Assembly: GCA_003996215.1 (NCBI GenBank)
Contig: QJPP01001688.1
Span: 62,001 to 126,000 of the forward strand
Reading direction: 5' to 3'
Length of the DNA: 64,000 bases
Origin: Jaltomata sinuosa
Lineage: Eukaryota > Streptophyta > Magnoliopsida > Solanales > Solanaceae
The notes under the pieces are model-generated. The model had not been told where the DNA came from. It saw nothing but the letters and a program-made list of their open reading frames with translations, and made no database searches. The position numbers were made by a program, and so were the translations under genes. Below are positions 1 to 10,373 of the stretch, piece after piece. The first letter of the stretch is position 1, and the number at the start of each line of letters is the position of its first letter.

Positions 1-573
1 GGTGGCCCAGCTGAGGGCTTGGATGACTAAGTTCATTTTAGGGTATCCAACTTGGTGAAGAAAGAGTGAAGAATAACTATGTTATTAGGGGATATGGATA
101 TCTCCAAGCTCATAAAACATGCTCAACAGATTTAGGAAGATAAACTGAAGGAAATGACAAGGGAAAATAAGAGGGCTGAAATAGAGAATTCAGGTTTCAG
201 TCATCAGAGGTCTAGAGGTGGACACCGATCTTCATATTAGAAGAGGTCATCAGGACCTCTGCCATCATCATCTAGTGCTCCATCCCCAACACCTAGACCC
301 ATGCATGATCAGGGGAGTGTTACAAATGGAACTCCCTACTCTATTTGCAGCAAGTATGGTAAAAGTCACCTTAGAGAGTATCGCTATAGCCCAGGTAAAT
401 ATTTTGTATTCAGACAGAAAGGTCATAGGATTAGGGATTGCCCCTCAGTTTGATAGGGCAGTGGATGTGGAAAGACTCAGGGTACTACTTTAATATCTTT
501 AGCAAGTCATACAGCTCAGCAAGGTACCACTTCTAGCATAGGTGGCAATCAGGGCCAAAACTTTCTCTATGTT
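1..573 (+). pseudogene. Element A: gag C-terminal remnant with degenerate zinc knuckle
   Basis: This is the 3' part of a Ty3/gypsy gag gene; the 5' part lies before the window. Around 342-450 the translation still reads as the usual Cys-rich nucleic-acid-binding tail: a first Cys, a Gly-Lys-x-His segment, then KGHRIRDCPS. The central Cys pair of the CCHC knuckle is lost, so it probably cannot bind zinc. Stops occur throughout. It leads directly into the protease segment in the usual gag-pro-pol order. The spacing and wording match the plant Tekay/Del chromovirus lineage, a call supported by the chromodomain further on. Confidence 0.7.
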
Positions 574-1098
574 ATGTTATCTCGCCAAGACGAGGAGGAC
601 TCACCTGATGTAGTCACTAGTATGTTACACGTTTTCTCCTTTGATGTTTATGCTTTGTTTGACCGAGGGGCTTCATTGTCTTTTGTGACCCTGTATGTAG
701 CTTTTAAGTTTGGAGCCAATCCTGAACAACTCTTAGAACCATTCTATGTTTCTACTCTAGTTGGTGAGTCAGTCCTAGCTCAGAGAGTATACAGAAATTT
801 CCCTATCTCAGTCCTCCATAGAGTCACCTCAGCAGACTTAGTGGAATTATACATGACATATTTTGACATCATTCTTTGCATGGATTGGCTATATGCCTAT
901 TCTGCCTCAGTCGATTGCAAAACTAGAGTAGTAAGCTTTAAGTTTCCAAATAAGCCTGTCTTAGAGTGGCAAGGTAATCCTCTATCATCAAAAGGTCATT
1001 TCATATCTTATCTCAAAGTTATGAAAATGATCTCTAACAGGTATGTCTACCATATAGTTTGGGTTATGGATTCTGAATTTGAAACCCCATCCCTCTAG
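574..1098 (+). pseudogene. Element A: retropepsin-like aspartic protease
   Basis: An aspartic protease that would cut the gag-pol polyprotein inside the virus-like particle. The active-site loop reads LFDRGASLSF (family form D-P/S-G-A/S), so the catalytic Asp is kept but the next residue is Arg. The second conserved block, FDIILCMDWLYAY (family form D-V-I-L-G-M-D-W-L), has Cys for Gly. The frame is open for 174 codons and continues into RT in the same frame after one stop at 1096-1098. Read here as a decayed domain, not a gene. Confidence 0.8.
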
Positions 1099-1104
1099 TC
1101 TATT

Positions 1105-2019
1105 TTGGTAGTAAATAAGTTTCCTGAAGTGTTTCATGAGGATCTGCCCGGAGTCCCTCCTGGGCGGGAGATTGACTTTGGGATCAACCTTCTTCCAGAT
1201 ATGCAGCCTATATCTATTCCTCCTTACAAAATGGCTCCAACAGAACTTAAAGAATTGAAAGAGCAGTTGAATGACCTTTTAGACAAGGGTTTTATCAGGC
1301 CCAACATCTCTCCATATGGTGCTCCAGTTTTTTTCATGCACAAGAAAGATAGTTCCCTCAGAATGTGCATCAACTATCATCAGTTAAACATGGTTACAAT
1401 CAAGAATAAGCATCCCATTCCTAGGATTGATGACTTGTTCAACCAACTTTAGGGTGTCATCTACTTCTCTAAGATTGACCTCAGATCTGGTTATCATCAT
1501 CTTAGAGTTAGAGAGTGTGAGATTCTAAAGATAGCCTTCAAAATTTGGTATGGTCACTATGAATTTATGGTTATGTCTTTTGGACTATCAAATGCTCATA
1601 CAACTTTTATGGACTTGATGAGAAGGGTATTCAAACAGTACTTATATATGCTCATAATTGTCTTTATAGATGATATTCTTATCTACTCTCGGAATAAGGA
1701 GGAGCATGCAAACCATTTGAGGTTGTGCTGCAAACTCTCAAGGATTGCCAGTTATTTGCTAAGTTCAGTAAGTGTGAATTCTGGTTGCAGTTAGTTGCTT
1801 TTTTGTGATATGTATTATCTAAAGAAAGCATTCGAGTGGATTTGCAAAAAATAGAAGCGGTAAAGAACTGGCCTAGACACACTTCCCCAACAAACATCAT
1901 AAGATTTTTGGGTTTGGTTGGGTACTACAGAAGATTTGTGGATGGATTTTCATCAATAGTGCTCCATTGACCAAGTTGACTCATAAAAAGGTTAAGTTTC
2001 AGTAGTCTGATGAATGGGA
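1105..2019 (+). pseudogene. Element A: reverse transcriptase domain
   Basis: RNA-directed DNA polymerase of a Tekay/Del-type Ty3 element. It opens with the PGREIDFGINL and PISIPPYKMAPTELKELK blocks, continues through the finger motifs, then MVMSFGLSNAH and the catalytic box VFIDDIL with both Asp codons at 1669-1674. A TAG at 1450-1452 sits where the family has Gln, a C-to-T change. A frameshift follows after about 1795; the thumb text (VDLQKIEAVKNWPRH, then GLVGYYRRFVDGF) continues in another frame to about 1960. The catalytic residues survive but the enzyme cannot be made as one chain. Confidence 0.85.
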
Positions 2020-2460
2020 AGAGAATTTCCAGGAATTGAAGGCTATGTTGACCACAACTTCAGTTTTGGCTCTACCAAAGGTTTTAGATAGCTTTGTTGT
2101 GTATTGTGATACATCTAGAGTCGGCTTAGGTTGTGTTTTAATGCAACATGGTAAGATGATTGCTTATGCTTCTAGAAAGCTTAAGATTCATGAGATGAAC
2201 TACCCGACTCATTATCTTGAGTTAGCAGCAATGGTTTTTGCTTTGAATATTTTGAGATACTACTTGTATGGTGTCTATGTGGATGTGTTTTTTGACCATA
2301 AGAGCATCCAATATGTGTTCACATAGAAGGAATTGATTCTTAATCAAAAAAGATAGCTTGAGCTTCTTAAGGACTATAACATGAGCATGTTACCATCCGG
2401 GTAAGGCCAATGTAGTAGCTGATGCACTTAGCAGGTTTTCCATGGGTAGTGTGTCATAGG
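2020..2460 (+). pseudogene. Element A: RNase H domain
   Basis: RNase H of the same polyprotein, which would degrade the RNA template during reverse transcription. The conserved start VVYCDTSRVGLGCVLMQ carries the first catalytic Asp, MNYPTHYLELAAMVFAL the catalytic Glu, and VDVFFDHKSIQYVFT a further Asp. The frame is interrupted by a TAG at 2324-2326 (Gln in the family). Downstream, a LELLKDYNMSML...GKANVVADALSRF block ends the domain, with a small deletion shifting the frame near 2390. Confidence 0.85.
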
Positions 2461-2469
2461 TTGAAGAAG

Positions 2470-3660
2470 AAAATAAGGAATTAGCTAAGGATGTTCATAG
2501 GCTTTCTCGATTAGGGTTTCGCCTTATAGATTTAGCAAATTGTGGTATGATAGTTCAGAATATGTCAGAATCTTCTTTGGTAGTTGAGGTAAAGGAGAAA
2601 TAAGACAGTGATCCTATTTTGTATCAGTTGAAGGGTGCAGTCCAACAACAAAGAGTAGAGGTTTTCTTCTAAGGAGGAGATGGCGTTCTTTGCTATCAGG
2701 GTCGATTATGTGTCCCAGATATGGATGAGTTGAGATAGCAGATTTTGGAAAAGGCTCATAGTTCTAGGAATTCTATCTACCCCAGTGCCACCAATATGTA
2801 CCATGACTTAGGGGAAGTTTATTGGTTGAATGGCATAAAGTGGGACATTGCAGATTTTATGGCTAAGTGTCCTAACTATCAGTAGATAAAGGTAGAACAC
2901 TAGCAACTGGGTGGTGTGACTCAGGATATTGGCATTCCCACTTCTAAGTGGGAAGTGATCAATATGGACTTCATTAATATCCTACCACATACTTACCAAC
3001 GGCATAACTCTATTTGGGTGAGAGTAAGCAGGATTACTAAGTCAGCCCAAATTTTGGTGGTCAAGACTATTGATTCAGAAGAGGATTATGCCATGCTCTA
3101 CATCTGTGAAATAGTCAGGTTGCATAGGGTTCCCCTTTCTATCATCTTAGATATAGGTACTCATTTTACATCACAGTTTTGAGGTTATTTCAGAAGGGTC
3201 TTCGTACTCAGGTTATTCTTAGTACAAATTTTCATCTGTAGATAGATGGTCAGGAAGAGCGTACCATTCAGACCTTAGAGAATATGTTGAGGGCTTGTGT
3301 GATTGACTTTAAAGGTAATTGGGATGACCACTTACCTCTTATAGAGTTTGCCTATAATAACAATTTTCACTCTAGAATTCAGATGGCTCCATATGAGACA
3401 CTCTATGGGTGGAGGTGTAGATCACCTATAGGATGCTTTGAGGTAGGTGGAGCAGTATTGATAGGGCCAGATTTAGTCCATGAGACTATGGAAAAAGTTT
3501 AGCTTATTAGGGAGAGGTTGAAATCTGCTAAGAGTCAATAGAAATCATATGCAGATGTGATAAAAAGAGACTTGTAGTTTGAGGTGGATGAATGGGTGTT
3601 TTTAAAAGTATCACCCATGAAGGGTATGATGACATTTGGTACGAAAGGGAAGCTTAGTCA
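2470..3660 (+). pseudogene. Element A: integrase domain
   Basis: DDE integrase of a Ty3 element. The N-terminal HHCC zinc domain is visible around 2755-2885, but the last Cys is Tyr (CPNYQ, Tyr codon 2877-2879), followed at once by a TAG at 2883-2885. The catalytic core follows: INMDFINILP (first Asp), ILDIGTHFTSQF (second Asp) and a GQEERTIQTLENML block (Glu), then FKGNWDDHLPLIEFAYNN and the YGWRCRSPI motif. All three acidic residues can be read, but the coding sequence is split by several stops. The same Tyr and stop positions are found in element I. Confidence 0.85.
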
Positions 3661-4256
3661 ATGATATATGGGTCCTTACAGAATTTTGAGGAGAGTTTGT
3701 AGTGTGGCTTATGAGTTAGAGTTGCCAGTCGAGTTAGCAGCAGTTCATCCAGTCTTCCATGTTTCTTTATTGAAAAAGTGTGTTGGTGATCCAACATCAG
3801 TTGTGCCATTAGAAAATGTGAGTATGAAGGATAGTTTTACCTATGAAGAAGTTCCAGTTGAGATTCTTGATCGTTAGATTCAAAGATTGAGGAACAAGGA
3901 AGTCACTTTAGTGAAGGTTCTTTGGAGGAACCAGTTAGTTGCGGGAGCTACTTGGAAAGCTGAAGCAGCCATGATGAACAAGTACCCTCATATTTTTCCT
4001 TCCAATCCAGTTTTATCTTGAAGAAATAGTTTCCTCCTTATTATGTCCCTTCAATTCTATTCCATTAGCTTTTCTCATGATCCTAGCATGCATTCATATT
4101 TTACAAATTTGGTTTGGTCATGTTTTAAGTTAGAACTCAGTCGTTTTGCCTTTACTTTAGTTTTTATGTTATGTTGGTCAGGATTTTAGCCTCTTCTCTC
4201 TAAATTCTACTTAATTAGTCTATATTGAAGGATGAATGATCCCAAGAGTGAGATAT
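3661..4256 (+). pseudogene. Element A: chromodomain tail and 3' untranslated segment
   Basis: From 3668 the translation gives the SH3-like segment MGPYRILRRVCSVAYELELP and VFHVSLLKKCVG, then YEEVPVEILDR, a TAG at 3875-3877, and the chromodomain core KEVTLVKVLWRNQ...ATWKAE ending near 4020. This C-terminal chromodomain, thought to guide integration to modified chromatin, places A among chromoviruses (Tekay/Del type). Bases 4021-4256 hold no gene and end in a degenerate purine tract (4239-4252) directly before the LTR. Confidence 0.8.
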
Positions 4257-5550
4257 TGTAACACTCCAAAATTAGAACCAGCTTGTAAAGTTAACATTTA
4301 TGAAATTTCTTCATTTTCCAAGAATCACAGACCGAGTCCACAAGCCATGGATTGAACCATAAGCCATGGACTGGACTTCATGGAATTAGTCCTGTAAACC
4401 CCTTCTCTGGGTCTAAAACCATGACAAGGTTTCATAGGTGATGGATCAATCCATGATTCGTGCTTAACCCTCGTGGAACTAGACTTGAGGGTCATCAATT
4501 CCCTCAGTAATCACGAATGGATTTTACAAGCTGTGAACCGCATCCATGGAAATAAGACCTACAAGCATGCATCATGTCCAAGAACCAAGACCCTAAACCA
4601 CGAGTTCTGGTTCAATCCACGGGCCATGGTTGGTGTCCATTGATGCCTGAGCTGAGTTTCTTAGCTGTATTTCAAGTTTATTTCTCAGGGGTATTTTTGT
4701 AATTCCCCACTCTTTTAACTCCTAAGTTAAGTCATTTTAGGACAAATTAAAGGGGTTAGTCCCACTTAGTTAGATTTTCATTCATTCTCTCAAATCAAGT
4801 TCCAAAAGAAAGAAAGTGATTCTCCTCTCAAGCTCCAAGGTCTAGGGTTTCATCTTCAAGTATCCATCTTCATATTCTTGCTAACAAAAGTTTTGGGTTC
4901 AGATATGTGTGTATTCAATAAGGGTATCCTTTAACCCTTATGCCCAAAACCTATAATTTTTCTTTGGATTTATGAAATTAAGGAATTAGGGTTCTTACCT
5001 AATTATAATATTTCCTATGAAACTGATTTATTTACATTGTAATATGCTTTCTAGACCCTTATCTATGATTTTATATGAGACTCTTTGAGTATTTCAAAAG
5101 ACCATTAATTGAGAATTATTTCTAGAATGATTTCACCTTATTACATGTTTTGAAGGTAATTGACATGTTTAGATAACATGGCCTCAAGTATTTATGAAAT
5201 TTACATGCCTAGTTCTTAAATCGAAATTTTAGAAAAGAGTATGTTTGAACTAGGGCTATGCTATGTTTTTAAGACTTATGAATTTATGAGTAACATGACA
5301 TCTAGATATGTTCATATGCCTTACGAATGGTTTTGACATCTATATATGGCACATGTTATTCATGAGCTATATGTATGTTTTGGGAGTAGTATTTAGCATC
5401 TAGTTGAACTATTATTTAGCATACCCTTAAGTCCTAAAACTACATTGACACCATAGGTTACCCTTGTGTCTCACTTCAGGATCCTTATGTTTATGGTTCT
5501 AACCTTGGTCGGTTAGGACAACCTTTTTCAAAGTGGGTGTATGACACTGG
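4257..5550 (+). repeat. Element A: 3' LTR, first part
   Basis: The LTR begins TGTAACACTCC right after the purine tract and aligns by eye with the LTRs of element I (54564 and 58686), from the opening bases through a late segment reading TAGGTTACCCTTGTG to the final GTGGGTGTATGACACTGG. It breaks off at 5550, where a second TGTAACACC sequence (LTR B) starts. The last roughly 360 bp of this LTR appear 33 kb away at 38545-38902, so the LTR was split by insertions. CATGG/CCATGG words between 4320 and 4640 correspond to the CGTGG words of element I's LTR after CpG decay. Confidence 0.8.
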
Positions 5551-6553
5551 TGTAACACCCCACCCATTTGAATATTCGATTGACTCATTCTTTTGGGATA
5601 AGACAAAAATATTAATATGTTAGGAAGGATGTTTTATGAGGTATTTTAACTGCACAATGGTTTTATGTAAAGTTTTGAAGTCAAGCAAGCTGCCAAATAA
5701 AAGTCGGGGAAAGTTATTGTAAATTTTGTTAAGAAATCTTCTAAAAAATTGGGTCAAATGTCTCGAAGATTTTCTCCTAATATATAAAGATTTTTAAGGC
5801 CCCTGACTTACCAAATCTAAGGTCTATGAGTCTAGTTTCCAATGCACCAAACCTCTTATCCATACGACTTTAGAATAGAGAGCTACTTGCATTTTTGTGA
5901 GACTGCACAAGTAAGCACGTCAAGGTGGGCCCCCTATCCCAAGTCGGTTTATCTCTATAAAGGATGATTCTCCTTCGTTTTAATTCATAAAACTCAACCA
6001 AAAACTACAGAAAACTAGAGGGAAAGCCCCTAAATACTCTATGGACTTTGATGCTTTCAATTCTGAAGTTTAATGGAAGTTGCTCTACGTCGCAAGCTCG
6101 TCATTTTAGTATAGTTTGCCTTATCGATTTTGTGGCGTATCTTCATGCGTGTTGTGGCAGCGAGATAGCAGGTGTTTATTGAGTATTTGGCAGTAGCTAT
6201 GGAGATATATTATCAAGGTAAGGATCGTGTACACTTATCTTTTTAATGAATCGAGATTCTAAGCTTCTAGTTATGAAAAGTTATAGTTGTCGATGACTTG
6301 TAGTAGTTTTTTGTTGATTTTAGCTTCGGATGTTGTTACTTCAAAGAGGCAGATTATTTAGCTTGGTATTGCAAAGGTTTTTTCAAGTAAATAATTCCCT
6401 TATGACCCTTCTTCATAATCCCATGTTCTAGTATCGGTTTTATAGATTTTTGAGCCAGAAGCAGTGTTTTGGATATCGTAGATCCGGGAAGCCCCTTTAT
6501 CTTGTTAAGTTTGATTATTATTATTGTGTGCCGAAGGTGTTAAGATGTTGGAG
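5551..6553 (+). repeat. LTR B, first part (interrupted by element C)
   Basis: Begins TGTAACACCCC, the standard start of plant Ty3 LTRs, immediately after the broken LTR of A. It runs to a TGGAG at 6549-6553, the left copy of the target duplication of element C, and resumes after the right copy at 11013-11017. No coding region is present. With the two later pieces (11013-11955, 14389-15368) the LTR would total about 2.9 kb and end in GGCATGACA followed by a primer-binding site at 15373. Confidence 0.65.
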
Positions 6554-6850
6554 TGATAAAATCTTAATTAGGGAGACTAATCAAAATCCAAATGCGAAAT
6601 TGAAATAAACAAAAGATATGTGGATTAAAGCAAATTAATCAAGTTTATGGGCAACAAAGGACTCTATACCCTCACCTCCCAATTGAACTCAATCAATAAA
6701 TAATAACCCTTCAATCAAACAAAAGAGAAACCAAATAAATCCACAAATAGATGACTCTATATGATTAATGAAGTAAAGAAGTTAACAATCAATCAAGAGA
6801 ATCCACTCCTAATCACTCAACTAAACTATTAGTAATCCACCTATAAGTAT
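6554..6850 (-). repeat. Element C: inverted LTR 3'-portion arm
   Basis: Read on the minus strand this segment matches the last 297 bases of C's own 3' LTR (10716-11012) very closely by eye, ending in ATTAAGATTTTATCA against ATTGAGATCTTATCA. Its outer end is directly against the TGGAG duplication, so the left boundary of the insertion is a U5 end in reverse orientation. It forms an imperfect palindrome with 6851-7147. Confidence 0.8.
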
Positions 6851-7161
6851 ATTGGGTGGATTCCTCATAGTTTAGGTGAGTGATTAAGGGTGGATTCTCT
6901 TGGTTGCTTGATAACTTCTTTTGCTTGAGTTTTACATGAGAATACTTATTTGTGAATTCAATTAGAGTACTTCTACCTTGTTAATTAGAGTTGTAATTGT
7001 TATTGAATTGTGATTCAATTGGGAGGCATGGGTATCAAGTCCCATGTTGCCCATAAATCTATTTTTGATAGCAATTGTACATATGTTTTCTTATCTAATT
7101 TTTGCGTTGGATTTTGTTTAGTTTCATCCCTAATCAAGATCTTATCATTTGGTATCAGAGC
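6851..7161 (+). repeat. Element C: direct LTR 3'-portion arm plus primer-binding site
   Basis: The direct-orientation last part of an LTR, ending CAAGATCTTATCA at 7147, then TT and TGGTATCAGAGC at 7150-7161, which is complementary to the 3' end of initiator methionine tRNA. Its middle is clearly more diverged from C's 3' LTR than the inverted arm is. The U3 part and TATA box expected in a full 5' LTR are absent. Confidence 0.8.
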
Positions 7162-8490
7162 TTAGACTTAAGGTATTATTCCATCAATTCTTAATCCTAA
7201 GTTCATAAATCTAAAAATTTCAAAAAAAAATTAAGTAAAAAATTATTTTGAGAAAATTCAAAAAAAAAATATTTTGATTTTGTGTTTTGTTTGTGTTTCT
7301 GACACTAGATTTGTATTCTCTAGTGTTTTGTTGAGTCTAGATCTGAGATTTCCTCTTGTTTGGAGTTGATTTAAGATTTTCACCATTGTTGGATTGAAGA
7401 ACTTTAAGAACAAGCAAGAGGGTTTTGAAGATCTGGGTTGGTTTGAAGATTCAAAGGTATTAGGATTTGATCTCCTCGTCATATTTAAGGAGTTCAAATC
7501 TCAAATTTTGAAGAAATTGGAGCTAAATTGAATCTTCTACCATTTTTGAGTTTGAAACATTTGAAGAGCTTGAAGAACATAGAAATGGGTCTCTTCGATT
7601 CGGGTGGTAATTGATTCTAATTTGTACTGGGCTTTGTTATCTATATCGAGGAGAGGCTACATTTCTAATTTAGGGTCAATCTGAGTTGAATTGAGAGAGT
7701 TGAAAATTTTGAAATTCATAAGTTATTCTTGGTGTTCTTCCAGGTATTGTTAAAGAAGAAGGTTGGAAAAGGTGTTTTGATCCAAATAAGAAGAAAAAGG
7801 AAAGAGTACTTGTGTTAGTACAAAAGAGAATTTACCAAAAAGGGCAAGAACTAGGAGAAAAGAAGTACAAAAATAAATAAAAAAACAAAAATTAGAGGCT
7901 TCAGGTGTCTGTCTTGGGGCACATGCGAAGGCAAGTGCGACCAGCACTTTGTAGGATGCGACTGACACATGGACTTTCCCTAAAGATTGCTGAGTTTCTG
8001 GTTTAGTGTGCAAAGTAGGGTGTGATCCGCAGAATGACATGTGCATTTAACACCTGACTTAGCGCATGCTAAATTTTGCAACTTTGATTTTCTCCAACAA
8101 ATCTCAGGTTCTATCTTCTTAGTTTATTTTCCTTGATTCTTATTATCATATAGAAATCCTAAGAATAATTAACAACAAGTATTTGGTCTACTTAGTTATG
8201 GTTAGCTCTCTTGCATCCGTTTTCATTTCGTGCCAATTCTTGTGAGCTTTTATTATTTAAAGAAATCATTGAAAACCTTCTTGGCTCTGTCCATTCAATT
8301 TTGGGTCATCCTTATTTCGAGTGACAAGAACCAATTCCTCCATAAAGGATAGGTGACCTTGTGACTTGGTTGAGCGAAGGAAGTTCACTATCAATCTTGG
8401 GAAGACGCTTAGAATGTAAGTTGAGCATTCACATACAAGGGGTGTAAGGACCTTTACTACTAATCTCATTGTTGAATTTTTCAGGTACAA
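7162..8490 (+). other. Element C: untranslated leader
   Basis: About 1.3 kb between primer site and first gag ATG without a convincing gene. It is T- and A-rich, and its beginning matches the leader of element D (16618-17090). Around 7915-8060 it contains repeated TGCGAC and GTGCGACCAGCAC words that also occur in C's own 3' LTR at 10426-10510. The longest frames here are short and unsupported. Confidence 0.6.
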
Positions 8491-9645
8491 ATGTCTAAAG
8501 CAATTGATTGTACCCATAAAGAGGAGAGTTCTTTTAGTGTTGAGGCGGCCTTTGTCTCAATCAAAAGGAAATTAGCAGAGATGAATGGGAGGATGGATCG
8601 AATTGAGGTTAGGATAGCGATTGTTGAGACTCCTAATCGGAAGGATTCACCTCATACTACTTAAGGGTTGGGAGAAAATAGGAATACGAATTCCTCAATG
8701 ACAATCACTCGGGGGCCAGTACACGAGTTATTCTTTCCCCAAGTCACTCAAAACCGTACCCTACATAACCAACAATTACCTATCCAAATGTCTAACTTTT
8801 CAAACAATGTTAGACAAACTCCTCCTTATCCAAACTACCTACTACAAGAGGAACGTCTTTTTATAGCAAACCAAAACCGAGCTCTATTCCAAAATGTAAC
8901 ACTATACCATATAACTAAAACCAAGATCCTTACAAAGATACACACCACAACCCACTCTAAAAAGAGATGTATAAGGAATCATATGCTAATAGATATGGGG
9001 ATGGACCTCAACATGGTGGAAGATAAGGTTATGGTGCACCAAGAGATAGAGTGCAACTCGGAGGCTATGGTCAAAACTAAGGTGCAAGATAAAAAGGGAA
9101 TGGAGAATGAGGTTATTGGTATGATGATCGAAATGGTGACCATATGGTAACCAAGGTGATATATATGATGGTCGTTATGATGATAGATATGGTGATAGTC
9201 AAGGAGATCATGGTGACCAAGAGTGAGGGTTGAATACCATCAAGGTAAACCTTCCAAGGTTCAAGGGTAGTAGCGATCCGGAAGAATTCCTTGAATGGAG
9301 ATTACAAAGTGAAAGAATCTTCCTCACCAACAACATTTTGAATGTCTTGAAAGCCAAATATGTCATTACTCAATTTAAGGGATATGCATCCACATAGTAG
9401 GAGTCCAATATGAGAGAACGAGCCCGAGATCTCATTCATGACTTGCCTACATGGCAAGAGTTTCAATCTCTTATGGAACTGAGATATGCAACACCTACTT
9501 ATCATCAAGAAGTTCTTAATAAGGTGAGCATGCTTCGATAAGATGCCAAGAGTGTTGAAGAGTGCTATGCTAAGTTTGAGAGTTTGAGAATGAAATCCAT
9601 GGTTTATGAGCCATTCATGATTGTGATGAGTATGCATCTTATGTG
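8491..9645 (+). pseudogene. Element C: partial gag
   Basis: Starts at an ATG (8491) after the leader with MSKAIDCTHKEESS. The first frame hits TAA at 8662-8664 and continues in frame, then shifts near 8915 into a Gly/Tyr/Arg/Asp-rich linker. From about 9235 the retrotransposon gag core appears (LPRFKGSSDPEEFLEW, RERARDLIHDLPTWQE, ATPTYHQEVLNKV, SVEECYAKFESL), closely related to the gag of element D. It is truncated about 9640, where D's gag would continue, and runs into an unrelated frame. Adjacent TAGs at 9395-9400 replace a Trp pair; the second is shared with D. Confidence 0.75.
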
Positions 9646-10373
9646 GGCATGAGTTTTGTGATAAGAGAGGGTGATGTATGCCCAAATGTCATCACTTTAT
9701 CCTTGGGTGTTCCCGTTGTTGTGATTTTCTTAATACAATTTGTGAGCTTAATAGTATTCTTGCATATGGAAACACCTTGGATGAGACTAGAGTGCTAAAT
9801 ACCTTTATCTACTACCTCTTTGCATTTGATGATGTTCATGCTTGTTTTAAAATTGCATGTAAAAGGGGTAGGCATACCTTTGGTTTACCCAATTGTATGT
9901 GTGTCCAAGTTGAGTGGGTCATATATCCCTTTGACCTCGGAGACCTTTCAAGGGTACGTGAGTTTATAGTGGTACCCTTTTTTGATGGGTGCTATCTTCG
10001 TGATGGGTTGAACAATCAATTCCCTTGTGCTCCATATGTTGACTACTTTGTCATTACGATAGGGAATGCTTGGTGGTATATTAAAAATGTTCCTCTTTGG
10101 CATACTACTATTTGTCCTAACCCATGTGATAACCCTCATACTATGAGGAATTTGTAGTTGTTTGTCCTTCCTATGTTTTTGCAAGGTTTTGATTCGAGGA
10201 CAAATCCTTTTCAAAAAGGGGAAAATGATACGATATTGCCTAGCACAACCCCTACAAGGCTATTAACTCGGAGCCAAGCTAAAGGAATCCAAGCCCTACA
10301 AGATCTATTCATGAAGAAAGAGATTTGGAGACCATTGAGGAGCATCAATCAAGGATCTACAACTTATGGATGA
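9646..10373 (+). pseudogene. Element C: unrecognised C-terminal reading frame running into the LTR
   Basis: From 9678 a frame runs to 10373 with one TAG at 10155-10157. I do not recognise the protein. Its first part is rich in Cys and aromatic residues and contains NTFIYYLFAFDDVHACF; the end reads LFVLPMFLQGFDSRTNPF, then the purine tract, then RLLTRSQAKGIQ inside the LTR. The same order of segments ends the large ORF of element F (NTFLYYLFAYDDVH, LLFVLLMFLQGSDSRTNPF), so it is a conserved part of this non-autonomous family and not chance. The DSRTNPF / TRSQ tail also resembles the polyprotein end of element D. Function unknown. Confidence 0.65.

Noticed and set aside
1105..4020. Endogenous pararetrovirus (caulimovirid) as the source of the RT in A or H
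   Set aside because: Integrase, chromodomain, LTRs with TG...CA ends, primer sites and purine tracts are all of Ty3 retrotransposon type.
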